A stretch of DNA of 64,000 nucleotides from Euglena gracilis. Lineage: Eukaryota > Euglenida > Euglenophyceae > Euglenales. The DNA lies in NCBI GenBank assembly GCA_039621445.1, contig CP154957.1:24528938-24592937 (forward strand), read 5' to 3'. How positions within the stretch are numbered: the stretch's first letter is position 1; each line of letters opens with the position of its first letter. The notes under the pieces are model-generated. The model saw nothing but the letters and a program-made list of their open reading frames with translations, was not told the DNA's origin and did not search any database. A program made the position numbers and the translations under genes. Below, one piece after another: positions 1 to 21,298 of the stretch.

Positions 1-121
<121 letters not shown>

Positions 122-482
122 ATGCGTGTGGCTGGCTGAGTGGGTGGGTGGGTGGGCAGGTGTGTGGGGGGGTCAGCTTTTTTTTTGACAACGGTGGAAC
201 TTCTGCCCCTTGAGACCAGTTTGGCGGGACCACTCCCACACGATGGACAGCAGATTGAGATGGAACAGCTGGTGGCAGCCACGCCCAACAGACAAACTGT
301 GCAAAATTGGCTGTTTCCCCATTTTTACCCCAAATTGGCCATCCGGCCCAAGAAGAAATTTCAACTCCCCCCAAATTGGCCATTTTGGTCAAAAAAACGG
401 GGAACCCCTGTGCCAGATTGCCCCCCTCCCGCAGGTTGGCCCGTTGGGCCCTTGCCCAACCGCCACGACGGGACAGGCAAAC

Positions 483-10955
<10,473 letters not shown>

Positions 10956-11046
10956 CTGCCAAGGCGGCGGGCGGTCCCGGCCTGGCAGCGAACAGCCGCA
11001 CGCCCCCCACCGCACACCAACCGTCATGGCAAACTCACCCCCCACC

Positions 11047-11443
11047 AGGCATTTGCTTAAAGACCCCGGGGGGGGGGGTACTGGCTAGCCAATCGGCTAG
11101 ACACTGGAAAAAAATGGACTAGCTAGACCCCCCTCTCCCCCCCCCGGGGTGGGGGGGTCCAGGGATCCCCCAAACTGGAAAAATGAGGTTTTTAATAGGT
11201 TTGTGGCTGATTTTGTTCCAAAAACTCCCAAAAATGGCCCAAAACGGGCATTTTTGGCCATTTTTGGGGGTCCCAAAAATTTTTCGGCGCTTCGGGCAGG
11301 TCACTGGAAAAAAAATTACACTAGCTAACCCTGCTAGCAGACCCCCCCCGGGGGGGGTCTGCTGGAAATCCCACAAGCCAAATTTGGACAAGCTGCAGTC
11401 CAGCCCCCCCCCCCCGGGGGGTACTGCAATCCCTTAAGCAAAT
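11047..11443. mobile_element. GACCCC-ended intronic element, copy 1
   Basis: Inverted ends: CAGGCATTTGCTTAAAGACC on the left, and the complement of CAGGCATTTGCTTAAGG on the right, each followed by G/C runs. Interior is CCAAAAATGGC-type A/T-rich sequence with a GGCGCTTCGGGC hairpin half near 11285. Confidence 0.6.
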
Positions 11444-11695
11444 GCCTGCCCCCCCCACCCAGGGGCCAGACACAGGCACAGGCACTAAATGAGTCTGTGG
11501 GTCCAACACTGGGTGCAGTGGCGTGGCCGTCGTCACCTGTCCTTTGCAGAAGCGTCCTCGCCAGTCACCCTCCCACCAGGGAGGAAAAATAAACAGAAAC
11601 AGAAAAAGAGGATGAGCTCATGCACACCCACCCTGCCGCGATGGGCGGCGGGATTGGTTCCTTCAAGTCCCAGGAGAATTGTCAATTGCACAAAA

Positions 11696-12110
11696 AGTAC
11701 CCCCCCCCTATGTCCAATGACCGGTAACCTCTGTCCTCTGACCGGGGGGGGGGGGTGGTCGTTGGACATAGGGTAGTGACCAAAAAGGTGTCCTCTAACC
11801 GGGGGGGGGGGGTCGTTGGACATGGGGTCAAAAGAAAGTTAGTGGGTACCCGGGTCCCTACCCACCCAAAAATGCCCAAATTTTCCCTTCCGGCGTTTTG
11901 CGCCGAAAATTTTGGGCAATTTTGACAAATTTTTGTCCAAAAAGTGTCAAAAATGGCATTTTGGCCAAATTTTTGGCAAAATTTTTGGCCAATTTTTGGG
12001 CAAAATTTTTCGTCCCGGCGCTTCGCGCCGGGACCAAGAATTTGGTCAAACCTCCAAAAAGGTGTCCTCTGACCGGGGGGGTGGTCATTGGACATAGGGG
12101 GGGGGGGTAC
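11696..12110. mobile_element. TATGTCCAATGACC-ended element
   Basis: Inverted ends AGTACCCCC...TATGTCCAATGACC and GGTCATTGGACATAGGGG...TACT. Contains two further internal copies of the end motif and a perfect hairpin CCCGGCG-CTTCG-CGCCGGG at 12014-12032. Confidence 0.65.
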
Positions 12111-12159
12111 TCCCTCGGGTTAGTGAAGGCACAGGGTTAGGGCAGGGTTCGATATAAGG

Positions 12160-12495
12160 ACAGGTGGGGGGGGGGGTGGTCCGGACCCCCCTGCGGGCCA
12201 GGAGGGGGGTGTGGGGGGGACCCCCCCCCCACCTAAACAGTGGGTGACCGAAATTTTTTGACCCCCCAAAACGACCAAAAGTGCCATTTTGGGCACTTTT
12301 TGGGCAAAAATGTGCCAAAAATGCAAAAAATTTCCGGCACAAAGCGCCGGAGGAAAAAATTGGCCCTTTTGGGGGGGGTCCCGGGTACCCCCCAGGGTTG
12401 GTGCGGACCCCCCTCCCTGGCAGGTGGGGGGGGGGGTGGTCCGGACCCCCACCTGCGGGCCAGGAGGGGGGGGGGGGCACCCCCCCCCACCTAAA
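12160..12495. mobile_element. G-run-ended element near CACCTAAAC
   Basis: Two similar G/C-rich ends (TGGTCCGGACCCCC followed by GGGCCAGGAGGGG) around an A/T-rich core with a CCGGC...GCGCCGG hairpin near 12330. Confidence 0.5.
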
Positions 12496-12653
12496 CCATG
12501 TACGCCCTCCTTATATCAAACCCTGGGTTAGGGTTAAGACTGGTTGGACCAAGGCTTGGCTTCACACCCCCTCCCAAAGGGCATTCCTCCCTTCCTGGGC
12601 CAGGCCGCGAGCAATTCCCGAACAAAAGCAGAGTAGGGGGAGGGGGGGGGCAC

Positions 12654-12719
12654 CAGGAGGAGGGCGTCCTCCACCAGGGCCACGTTGCCCGCCGCGCCGG
12701 GGGCCGGGGGCGCCTCATG
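12654..12719 (-). CDS. Candidate upstream exon of the left coiled-coil gene
   Basis: 66 nt open frame from AATGCAG acceptor to CTG|GTGCCC donor, phase 0, encoding GAAGNVALVEDALLL at its end. The donor and phase fit the neighbouring gene, but there is no second copy to support it. Confidence 0.35.
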
Positions 12720-13339
12720 CTGCATTCACGGGCCGCGCCGGGCATCGCGGGGGCCGGGCACGTCCGGGGCGGCGGGCACCATATGTGTCGCTGGGAGGGG
12801 GGGCAGCAGGCTGTGGGCGGGGCCACTGCGTCCCTGCTGCCGGTGTTATCCTTTCCCAGAGGCCCCCCCCCAGCCCCTCCGGCACAGGAAAAGCAAAGAT
12901 AGCGGTCATGGCGCAGGACACCCGTTCGATGGTCGGGAGCACGCCGGAAACCCAACCCCAAGTGGAATCCGTCCGTCACCGGCCCCTTCGTTCGTTGGTG
13001 GTGCCAGCACCCCCGGGGGCTCCTGTCTCTGGGATAGGGGTTTGGCCCGGTAAGTGTGACTTCTGATCTTCCATTGGCCCAGGACAACTGGGGGGGGGTC
13101 GACCCCACCACTTGGGTTTGGGAGGCAGGCAGGGGACAAATGAAAGGGGGAGGGGTGATTCTGGAGCCCCCCGGGAGTCGACCTCCCTCTCCTGGGAGGA
13201 AGAAAACCTACTGTGGAGGGCCGGAAAGAATCCTGGTCAAAAAAATTCCCCAAATTCCCAAAATTCCAAAACTGAGATTTCAGGTGCTTGTTTGATTTTC
13301 GTCTTTGTTTCTCCAGGATAAAAAAGGTACCTGCACCGC

Positions 13340-13524
13340 ACCATCCGCTGATGTGCCCAGCAGCCACTGACCGGCTGAAAGCACCACAGCACATCCAGGG
13401 CTGTGCAGAGAGATCCCTCCCTTCCCCTTCCCTTATCCAAGGGCTAATGCTACCCACTGGCGGCCAGCAGCTCCATACTGACATGGAGATACACTCCCCA
13501 CCGTTGCAGTCAATCCAATCGCCC
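13340..13524 (-). CDS. Weak candidate exon in spacer
   Basis: Open frame between a TTCCTGCAG acceptor and a GTGCAG|GTACC donor. Trp/Cys/Gly-rich translation, not coiled-coil, no homology recognised. Listed only because splice-like borders bracket an open stretch. Confidence 0.2.
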
Positions 13525-13540
13525 TTCTGCAGGAACCACA

Positions 13541-15596
13541 TTGTTTATCCATTTCTGCGCTAAATTCTCACAGCACAGTGCGCTGCCCTCAAAACTAAAG
13601 CTGTGCAGCTCTGAAAAGCAGGCTGAACTATTTTTTTTAACACAAAACTGTGGACTGTGCCGGTGGACTGGACAATGCGAGTTCACTATCAGGAGCCCAT
13701 CTGGTTGTTATTTGCTGCAGCAAAATGTCAGATTCCTTCCACCGCCTTTAGATTGTTGCATTTGAAGATGTGTGTGCTCCTTTCGGTCGAACAACTGGAA
13801 AATTTTCAGCTGATAAACAAAGCCCTTTGGCACATCATCCGCATCACAGCGGACACCACCAGGAGGAGTTGCCAGGGAGAGATGCCACTGACACTGCAAA
13901 AGAAAAAAATATCACTCAAAAAAAAACTCTAAAAAAGGGGTGTAGTTTTAGAATTTTAGCATTTTTCTTTCGCTTGTCAGTGACTCCTGAAATTTATTTT
14001 GGTGGTTTTCTGGGTGGTTTCATTGATCAGTGGCGAACGATGATGAAAGAGTACAAAAGATTGGGTTCCTTTTAAAATAACCTGTTCTCTTCAAGATCAA
14101 AATACCATCCTCCCCCCATCTCTACATATGCATCAACCATCCATTTTAAGTCACCACCAGAACTGTTTAACTGCACCATGCCCAAACACAAATTCTCAAA
14201 TATACACAAAAAAAAACGTCTGAATGGATTGGAATAAGGGATGCAAGGGATCCTTTTTGACATGAATGTTGGAATTAGTGAACTACACCAAAGGAGCGAT
14301 GAAATGTTAACAAGTGTCGTGGCGTTGGAAACTTGTACAAAAAAAAATGGGCCAAGAGGGGTGGAAATGAAGATGAAGCGAAATCATGTGGAGGGGTCAA
14401 AGCGGAATATTCAGCAGCAGGCGAGAGAACGATACACGAAATTTTTTTTGATGTGGGCAGCGAGGCAAAAACAGCTTTACGAGTATGGAAGAAAGATAAG
14501 TATCCTAAAGGGATCTAAAGAGTGATCCCGAAATACAAATACATACAAGATGCATAAAAGCATTGTGTGTGAATATGTGTGGGCGGTTGCATGTTTTTTG
14601 TTGCCACTGTGGGTTGTCCAGAGAACATGGCTTCAGATACCGCCTTGGGGGACGCACTGAGGAGGATAGTGGGCTGGACAGACGGGAAAACAAGTCGAGC
14701 TGTGGACCAAATCTGCTAACACAAAATGCAGAACATGGGCATCACAAAGAAGTGGAATTAGAAAAAAAGACAGCACAATCCAGCTTCAAAAACCAAAAAT
14801 GCAGCTGATAGACGTTGTTGGGCAAAGAAAAGGTGATGGCAGTCGTTTCCGCAAGTCTCCTAGATCCGAGAAAGAGATTCGACCCTCACTGGGGGTTGGA
14901 GAAATGACGCTCGGAGGCGAGCGCCCTCTTCACTCCATGGCCAAGCCTGGGGGTGGAGCAGGGGGACACATGTGAGGGGTTGGTCAAGGAAGCGTGCGAC
15001 CAAGCTTGCCGGTGAACAAACCCCACAGCCTGCTGCCGCCGGAAAAAAGGGGTCGCTGCCTGTTCCACAAACATGCCGGAGTTTTCTGATAGGGGGGCTG
15101 ATCACAAGACAAGGGCGATGTTTAAACAAATCACAAAAACTCCAAAAATAGAGTCCTCGAATTATGGGATTGATCAGGGATATAGGTGGGGGGTTAAAAA
15201 AAATAAAGTTGGTGAAAGGTGATATCTCAGGCGGCACATCTCGCAGTTAAGCTTCTTTTTCTTTGTCGATGTGCGAAATTGTGTACATCGACATTTTCCA
15301 CAGAAACCTTGGACCGCAAACTGGACCTGGGAAAACAAAAGTATACAAGATGTACACCTCACGATACACGTCAGGAAACACAAAGGTTTCAAACCAGAAT
15401 TTGTTCAGCTTCTGTCCAATCGTGCTCCCTCTCCCTCTCATCGCTTGTAACGCTGGTGCCAAAATCAAACTTTTTCGGAGCGTGAAAGTGCGCACGCCGA
15501 CCAAAAAAAAAGAGCCGCTTCAGGATATGCCTACCTCGTGAATAAATGTGAATAAATGCAAAAAAAAAGTACATGAAATCTGTAAATATGCATGCA
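13541..15596. other. Spacer stretch without recognised gene
   Basis: Mixed composition, short open frames on both strands only. One plus-strand frame (14241-14525) is Lys/Glu/Gln-rich but has no splice support. Nothing firm seen. Confidence 0.5.
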
Positions 15597-16020
15597 CTTA
15601 GGCGGCCGAATTCGCACTTAAGGGTTTTTCCTTTAGAATTTGCGCATTTGCGCAAATGCGCAAATTCTACGAAATTCCTGGATCCTGTACCCTGACACAC
15701 AGAACACAATTTATGAACTATTTCAACCCTGTGTTGGAGGGGATTAACTCCCAGAAGGTTGGTGTGCATGTTACTTACCAAGTGACGTGAAGAGGGCAGA
15801 GAGTGAGACTTGTGCTGTTGTATGTCAAACAGAAGAGAGGCACACACCCCTTGTTACGACACTTGGAAATGGTGCTGAAGTCCTGGCTGAACTGACTTGG
15901 ATACTGCCGCCACCAATAAGAACACACCGAGCCTCATTACATCACACACTACAGACTACGTCAGCCAGCCATCACGCAACTGATGTGTGTTTGTGGGCGT
16001 ATTTGCACGAAAAAAAACTA

Positions 16021-16095
16021 ACCAACCAACCAACGAACCAACCAATTAACCACCAACCAATCAACCAACCAACCAACCAACCAACCAACCAACTA
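16021..16095. repeat. (CCAA)n tetranucleotide repeat
   Basis: CCAA units with few interruptions inside transposon copy A, at the start of a block absent from copy B. Confidence 0.9.
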
Positions 16096-16454
16096 ACTTA
16101 TGGGCGCATTTGGCAAGGTTGGGTTTTGGGTTTTGGGTCCCCCCAAAATTTTGTTTTTTGGGTACCCCCCCAAAAAACCAAAAATTTGTATTTTTGGGAC
16201 CCCCTCTTTGAAAAACTTAACCACCTAAAAAAAAAGCAAATTTTGGCCAAGAAAAGCCATTTTTTCAAAATTTTCTGCGCCTGCGGCGCCAAAAACTTGT
16301 CTCACCCCCCTCTGGGCCCCCCGGGAAGGTCCGGCCAGACCCACCCCAACCCCCCTCCCCCCCGATCGTTGGAATCCAGACTATTATTTTTGGAGGAAAA
16401 ATCATGCCCTCCAGAATTGTGGCCTCTGATTGGGGGGGGGGCAGGGGGGTGTGA

Positions 16455-16860
16455 TCATTGTTAACCCTCCCCCCAAATAATGCCCCCCCCCCGAAATAAT
16501 ACAACCCCCCCCCCGGGTCCCCCCCCTGGTTTCGGGCCGAAGGCCCGGATTTTTGACCTGAAAATGTAGGTCAAAATCGCAATCTCTGACAACAAAATAC
16601 GAAAAAAAATTGATTTCTTGGGATCATCTGGCCTCCAAAGAATACTAAATTTCATGAGAAAGTTCAAAAAATGACCCCAAAGAGGGGTTTTGGCGCTATT
16701 TTTGCTCCCACGGAACTTCGAAAAATTTCGAAAAATTTTGGGAAATAATACCCCCCCAAATAATACCCCCCCAAATAATACCCCCCTCGGGCTGGGACTT
16801 CGGGCGAAAAAAATAATACCTCGGGGGGGTATTATTTGGGGGGGGGTTACATGTCTCGAA
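16455..16860. mobile_element. AATAATACC-family element nested in transposon A
   Basis: Repeated CCCCCCAAATAATACC at the ends and internally, with a TTTCGGGCCGAAGGCCCGGA hairpin near 16530. Lies in a block missing from copy B. Confidence 0.55.
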
Positions 16861-17786
16861 CAGAAAATTGCATTTTGGGGAATTTTGAAAGGCCTTGTTG
16901 CCCCAAAAAATTTCAGGATCCAAAATAGTACTAACTGAATTAACTGGAATAACGTAGTGGGGGAAGGTCTGACTATTGGGGGAAAAAAACGCCAGAACCC
17001 GTTTCAAGCAGGCGGGGTGTGTTCAGGACAACTCTGAGCGACAGCCCCTTTGTGACTTTGCGGATGTCGACCATTGTTTCCCGTGGTTTTCTCTCATCGT
17101 CAATGGAGACCCAAAATTTTGATTTTTGGGTACCCCCCCCAAAATTTTTGGGCCGATTTTGGGATCCCCCCAAAAATACAAAAACAAAACCCAACCTTGC
17201 ATTTGCACAAATAAAACGTAAAATGATGATGTTAAAATGACATGTTTGTGGGCGCCAATACGCCCACAGACAAATTTTTGGTGTGCGCATTTGTGCAAAT
17301 GCGCACACCAACATGTTTATGTTTATTTGCGCAAATGCGCAAATAAACATGTATGTTTACTTTCCATGTTAAAAGACACCAATGAGGACCATGACCCTAC
17401 GAGGTTTTAAAACGTTGTGGGCGTGTTGGTGCGCGCAATTGCGCAAATAAACACAAATATGTTTGTGTGCGCATTTGTGCAAATGCGCGCACCAACATTT
17501 AATGCAATGCTTCAAAATGATGTGTTTCAGCAAGCCTTAACGCACATCAACAACGTTGTGTTTATTTGCGCAAATGCGCAAATAAACAAACATCAGTTGT
17601 GCGATACCATCTCCTCCTCCGTGACGGCTGGCGAATGCAATTCCTTACGCCAACAATTGATTTGCACCACAATCACGTGGCGATGAAATTTATGGTGAGA
17701 GCTGGTGTGTAATGTTCACTGGAACACGGCATCTGAAAAGCCAAAATTTGCCTGTCTTACGTGTGTACATTTGCACTGCTGTTCCC

Positions 17787-18618
17787 CGGCCCACACGGCC
17801 TGTTCCTTTGGCGTCATCCGTTTGGCAGTTAAACGTCATGAATTGATGACGTGCAAATGACCTGTGACTGTTTGACACCTTTCTGCAACAGCACTGCGTT
17901 ACAATAAGACAAAATTTGGCACCTGAAATACCTCGGATGTGTCAGGCCGGAGTCCGTTTTCTGGTTTTTCTCCATCATTTTTCCTTTGAAATACGTAAAA
18001 CACACCAGTTTTTGTGCATAATTTGAGGGGAGTGAGTCCCACCGCTTTGATGCAACCAATCCAGTGGGAAAGGTTCGACAATTCCTTGCACCCAAAGTAA
18101 CGGGCGTTTGAGGGCCAAGTGCACGTCCACCGGCACCAATTTTAGGATCCCAAGGGCCTTGCCACTGGCCTGCAGCCTCGGCTCCGCTGCTGCAACCACA
18201 TCAACTGTTTATGCTTCAGCACCCACCAGACCGGAATCGACCGCCCCGGTGCAACAACACCCACCGCAGCGGCCACGTTATACCCCGCAACCGGGGTGTG
18301 AGACTGGGGGGACAACGTGGTGCCAGTGCATGGCAACCAGCAGCCGTTACTGGGTGGCTTGCGCACCCACCTTCAGGAGATCCGCTGTCTCCACCTTTTG
18401 TGGGACCTGTCAATGGTCCAAAAACAGCCCCATAACACCATGTGCCGGAGGAGACGGTGCTGTCATTTGGGTTGAACCCATTCAGAAGCCACTAAGGGTG
18501 GTTGCTGGAGCGTCAAATGAAGTCGCCTTTACTCCTCCATTGGTTGTTTATTTGCGCATTTGCGCACATCACATTGTTCATTTGCGCAAATGCGCAAATA
18601 AACCAGGTGTAAATTGTG
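17787..18618. other. Block private to transposon copy A
   Basis: Absent at the matching point of copy B, where TTTGCACTGCTG passes directly to the GTGCAGTTTC side. Contains open stretches on both strands, such as SNLSHWIGCIKAVGLTPLK on the minus strand (18081-17899). No family recognised; could be a captured fragment or a decayed transposase remnant. Confidence 0.4.
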
Positions 18619-19010
18619 CAGTTTCTTTATGCAGTTTATTTGCGCATTTGCGCCCACAAGCAATGTGATGTGCGCAAATGCGCAAATAAACCACATCTGC
18701 TGCTGATGTTTGACGGTTGTGTTTCCGTCACAACGTTCTTCTTCTTCGTGTTTATTTGCGCATTTGGGCAAATAAACAAAGAACATGTTTATTTGCGCAT
18801 TTGCGCAAATAAACACAAACATAATTTATGTTTGTTTGCGCATTTGCGCCCATAAGCTTGCACGTCGACAAACAGTGTGACAAACCCACCAACTGGACGG
18901 TAAACATAAACATGTTGGTGCGCGCATTTGCGCAAATAAACACAATTTTGTCCTTCCAGTGTTGGGCTTCTTCTGCTGGGTTCTTTGCCACACATCTGGT
19001 TGTGTGGATC

Positions 19011-19314
19011 AGGCTGTTTTTTACCAACCCCGGGGGGAGGGGAGGGGGGTCCGGAGTGCCTGTGAGTGCCTGCCCAGGCAGGCACTACCCCCCCTGGGGG
19101 GTCGGATTTCGGCCTGTGCCCGGGCACATTCCTTTGAAGATAGGCCATTTTTGGCTCCCCAGCGCCTTCGGCGCCGGGGTTGTGTTAGGGCACTTTTGGC
19201 CGTGTGCCCTACCCCTCCCCCTGGGGGGGTTGGATTTGGAGTGCCTTGGGGTGCCTGCCCAGGCAGGCACCCCCCCCCCGGGGTGGGGTCGGCACCCGAC
19301 TAAAATACAGCCTG
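19011..19314. mobile_element. CAGGCTG-ended element inside transposon A
   Basis: Ends CAGGCTGTTTTTTACC and complement of CAGGCTGTATTTTAG, flanked by GTGTGGATC and GTGCGGATC (9 bp, one mismatch). Copy B has a single uninterrupted GTGTGGATC, an empty site. Contains a GCGCC-TTCG-GCGCC hairpin at 19157-19179. Confidence 0.75.
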
Positions 19315-19916
19315 GTGCGGATCCCGGGTATAAGCCGGGTGAGAGACACCCGTCCCCTTCATTCCCTGCAGACTCTATTTCTTCCCTCCTGCGCTTCCCT
19401 TGCCCAACACCCCACACTTGCCTTCCTCTCACTGCGTCCCTCCTTCCGGCTTGGTCACACCACACCCATACCCCCTGGCACCTCCTCCCCGCACTTTGCC
19501 AGACAACCCAAAAACACCACACCAAGGCTCGCAACCAACGCAGTCCGGCAAACACCTAGGACACACACCGGCGGCAGCTCGGGCACACACAGCCGAAAGA
19601 AGCAACAAGGGCAGTAAAGGTCCCGTTCCTGTGCTGGTTTATTGTGTTTTTTTTTCACTGTGGGCCGGCAAGGTCTTGGGGTTTCAACATACAAAATCCA
19701 TTTCCACCCCCCCAAAAACACCATTTTTTTGCCGAAGTCCCGGGGGTCTCACAGCCAAAAACAGAATTTTGCTCATTTTTTGCACTCTCTTGTCAACTTG
19801 ATTTCAAACCCCCCTGACCTTCACAGCCGAATCAAAGAAAAATCAAAAAATTTGGAAATTTGCGCAAGTGCGCAAATAAAAATAAAAAAGCTTAAATGCG
19901 AATTCGGCCGCCTAAG

Positions 19917-20041
19917 ATGCGTACATACAAACATACATACATACATACATACATACATACATACATACATACATACATACATACATACATACATACATAC
20001 ATACATACATACATACATACATACATACATACATACATACA

Positions 20042-20073
<32 letters not shown>

Positions 20074-20106
20074 AACATACATACATATAACCATACATAC
20101 ATACAC
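19917..20106. repeat. (CATA)n tetranucleotide repeat
   Basis: About 190 bp of CATA units starting directly at the right end of transposon copy A. Confidence 0.95.
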
Positions 20107-20249
20107 CCATAGACACATACAAAATGTGTCACCGCGATACGATGCAAGCTTGGAGGCAAACTCAAACTTAAGAGTAACATTAAGCTTAAGAGAAACATTT
20201 CAAGCAGCAAATCAATTGTTGAGATTATGCATCTTTATCCATCCACAGA

Positions 20250-20502
20250 CAGGTTGCAGATGGGAGGCTGGCCGATGTCTCGAGGGGACCAGGCAAAGCA
20301 GCGGCACAACCAGGGCCGCCGTAGCCTGGACCGGCAGACTGCAGGGAAGGTCGTTGAAAGGATTCGACCACGGCAGTAATCCCCGGCAGAGTGGGTGGGG
20401 CTGGGAGAGGCGGAGCCAGCAGAACAAACCACTGCCAGGGCGGAAGCGACTGACCAGGCCTCAGGTCACAGGCTTCGAATGCCACGATGGGGGCTGGAGG
20501 TG
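20250..20502 (-). CDS. Candidate Pro/Ala-rich exon in spacer
   Basis: Acceptor TTCTTGCAG followed by about 250 nt open in one frame: Pro/Ala/Leu-rich with segments such as PPWQWFVLLAPPLPAPP and ITAVVESFQRPSLQSAG. A possible donor is CT|GTGGAT near 20249. It could belong to the 5' part of the left gene or to a separate gene; no family recognised. Confidence 0.35.
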
Positions 20503-21184
20503 CTGCAAGAACTGAATGGAGGAAAATAACACAGCGGTGAAGCCCCCCCCCCCCCAGGTGGTGGGGCGACTGTGAAGCGATAAATTGTCCAGCATTCATC
20601 GCTTCGGGGATGACAAAGGGGACGATTGCGTGCATGACACTTACCCACTAAAGCCACTTGGACTTCAAGGAGGACGACATAAAAGCATAATTGGACCTTT
20701 AGACAGGCTGCGCTGTGTCACCCAAGCTGATCACCCGGTCATTCGCACATGGCCGCATGCCCTCGGTGCCACCCTTGCCGTCCATCCCTCCGCTCAATAG
20801 GGCGGAGAGGCCCCGCCCATCACCGTCGAGGAAATAGGGAATTGCGGCATCGGCCCAACAGGGGAGGGGGACCAAGCGCGGCAAGGAATCGAGAACGGCG
20901 GTGGCCCATGTGGTGCAGGCCAGAATGTGAGGTCCAACGGACCGTCGTTGCAGATCCCCCTCCTCATTACAACAGCACCGTTCCTCTTCTTCCTGTTCCA
21001 ATACACCTTTGAAAATCCCGACCACTCTCGAAACACCATTCGACCAGACACCCTCCCACTGGGGGAGGGGGGCTTGTATGTGATGGCCATGCATGCAAAT
21101 CTCCTGGCGGATTCTGAGCCTGGGCAGAGGGATTGGACCACCAAAAGGCGCGGGAGCTGCGGGGGTCTGTTGGCGCCCAGTCCA

Positions 21185-21298
21185 TCACCGGTACATGCCG
21201 CCGTACACCGGCGTACCGTACGGCTGAGCCATCCCACCGTAGGAGGCAAACGGCGCTGGGGCCCGGGCGGCGCAAATCTCATCCCGTGACAATCCGCC
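21185..21298 (-). CDS. Spacer gene terminal exon
   Basis: Acceptor CCATCGCAG, phase 0, 37 codons and TGA at 21185-21187. Gly/Tyr/Pro/Met-rich C terminus. Phase agrees with exon 5. Confidence 0.5.
   Translation of the reverse strand, partial: GGLSRDEICAARAPAPFASYGGMAQPYGTPVYGGMYR

Larger units (their letters stand above)
15597..19916. mobile_element. TIR transposon copy A (octamer-palindrome family), 4.3 kb
   Basis: Terminal inverted repeats begin CTTAGGCGGCCGAATTCGCA, 25 of 26 bases matching between ends. Flanks read ATGCA | element | ATGCG, a near-perfect 5-bp target duplication. Inside are about 15 copies of a palindrome built on GCGCAAATGCGC, often flanked by TTTATT and AATAAAC. No transposase was recognised; it looks non-autonomous. 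Compared with copy B it has extra blocks at about 16015-17200, 17787-18618 and 19011-19314. Family unknown: the TIR does not match one I can name. Confidence 0.8.

Noticed and set aside
12525-12540. GGGTTAGGGTTAAG as telomere-like sequence
   Set aside because: Only about two units; no array.
14241-14525. Plus-strand 94-codon frame in the spacer
   Set aside because: Lys/Gln-rich but A-rich composition explains it; no splice borders, second copy or recognisable domain.
19896-20122. Tyr-Ile-His-Thr or Met-Tyr-Val-Cys repeat proteins
   Set aside because: Translations of the CATA/GTAT microsatellites at 19917-20106 and 45525-45765.
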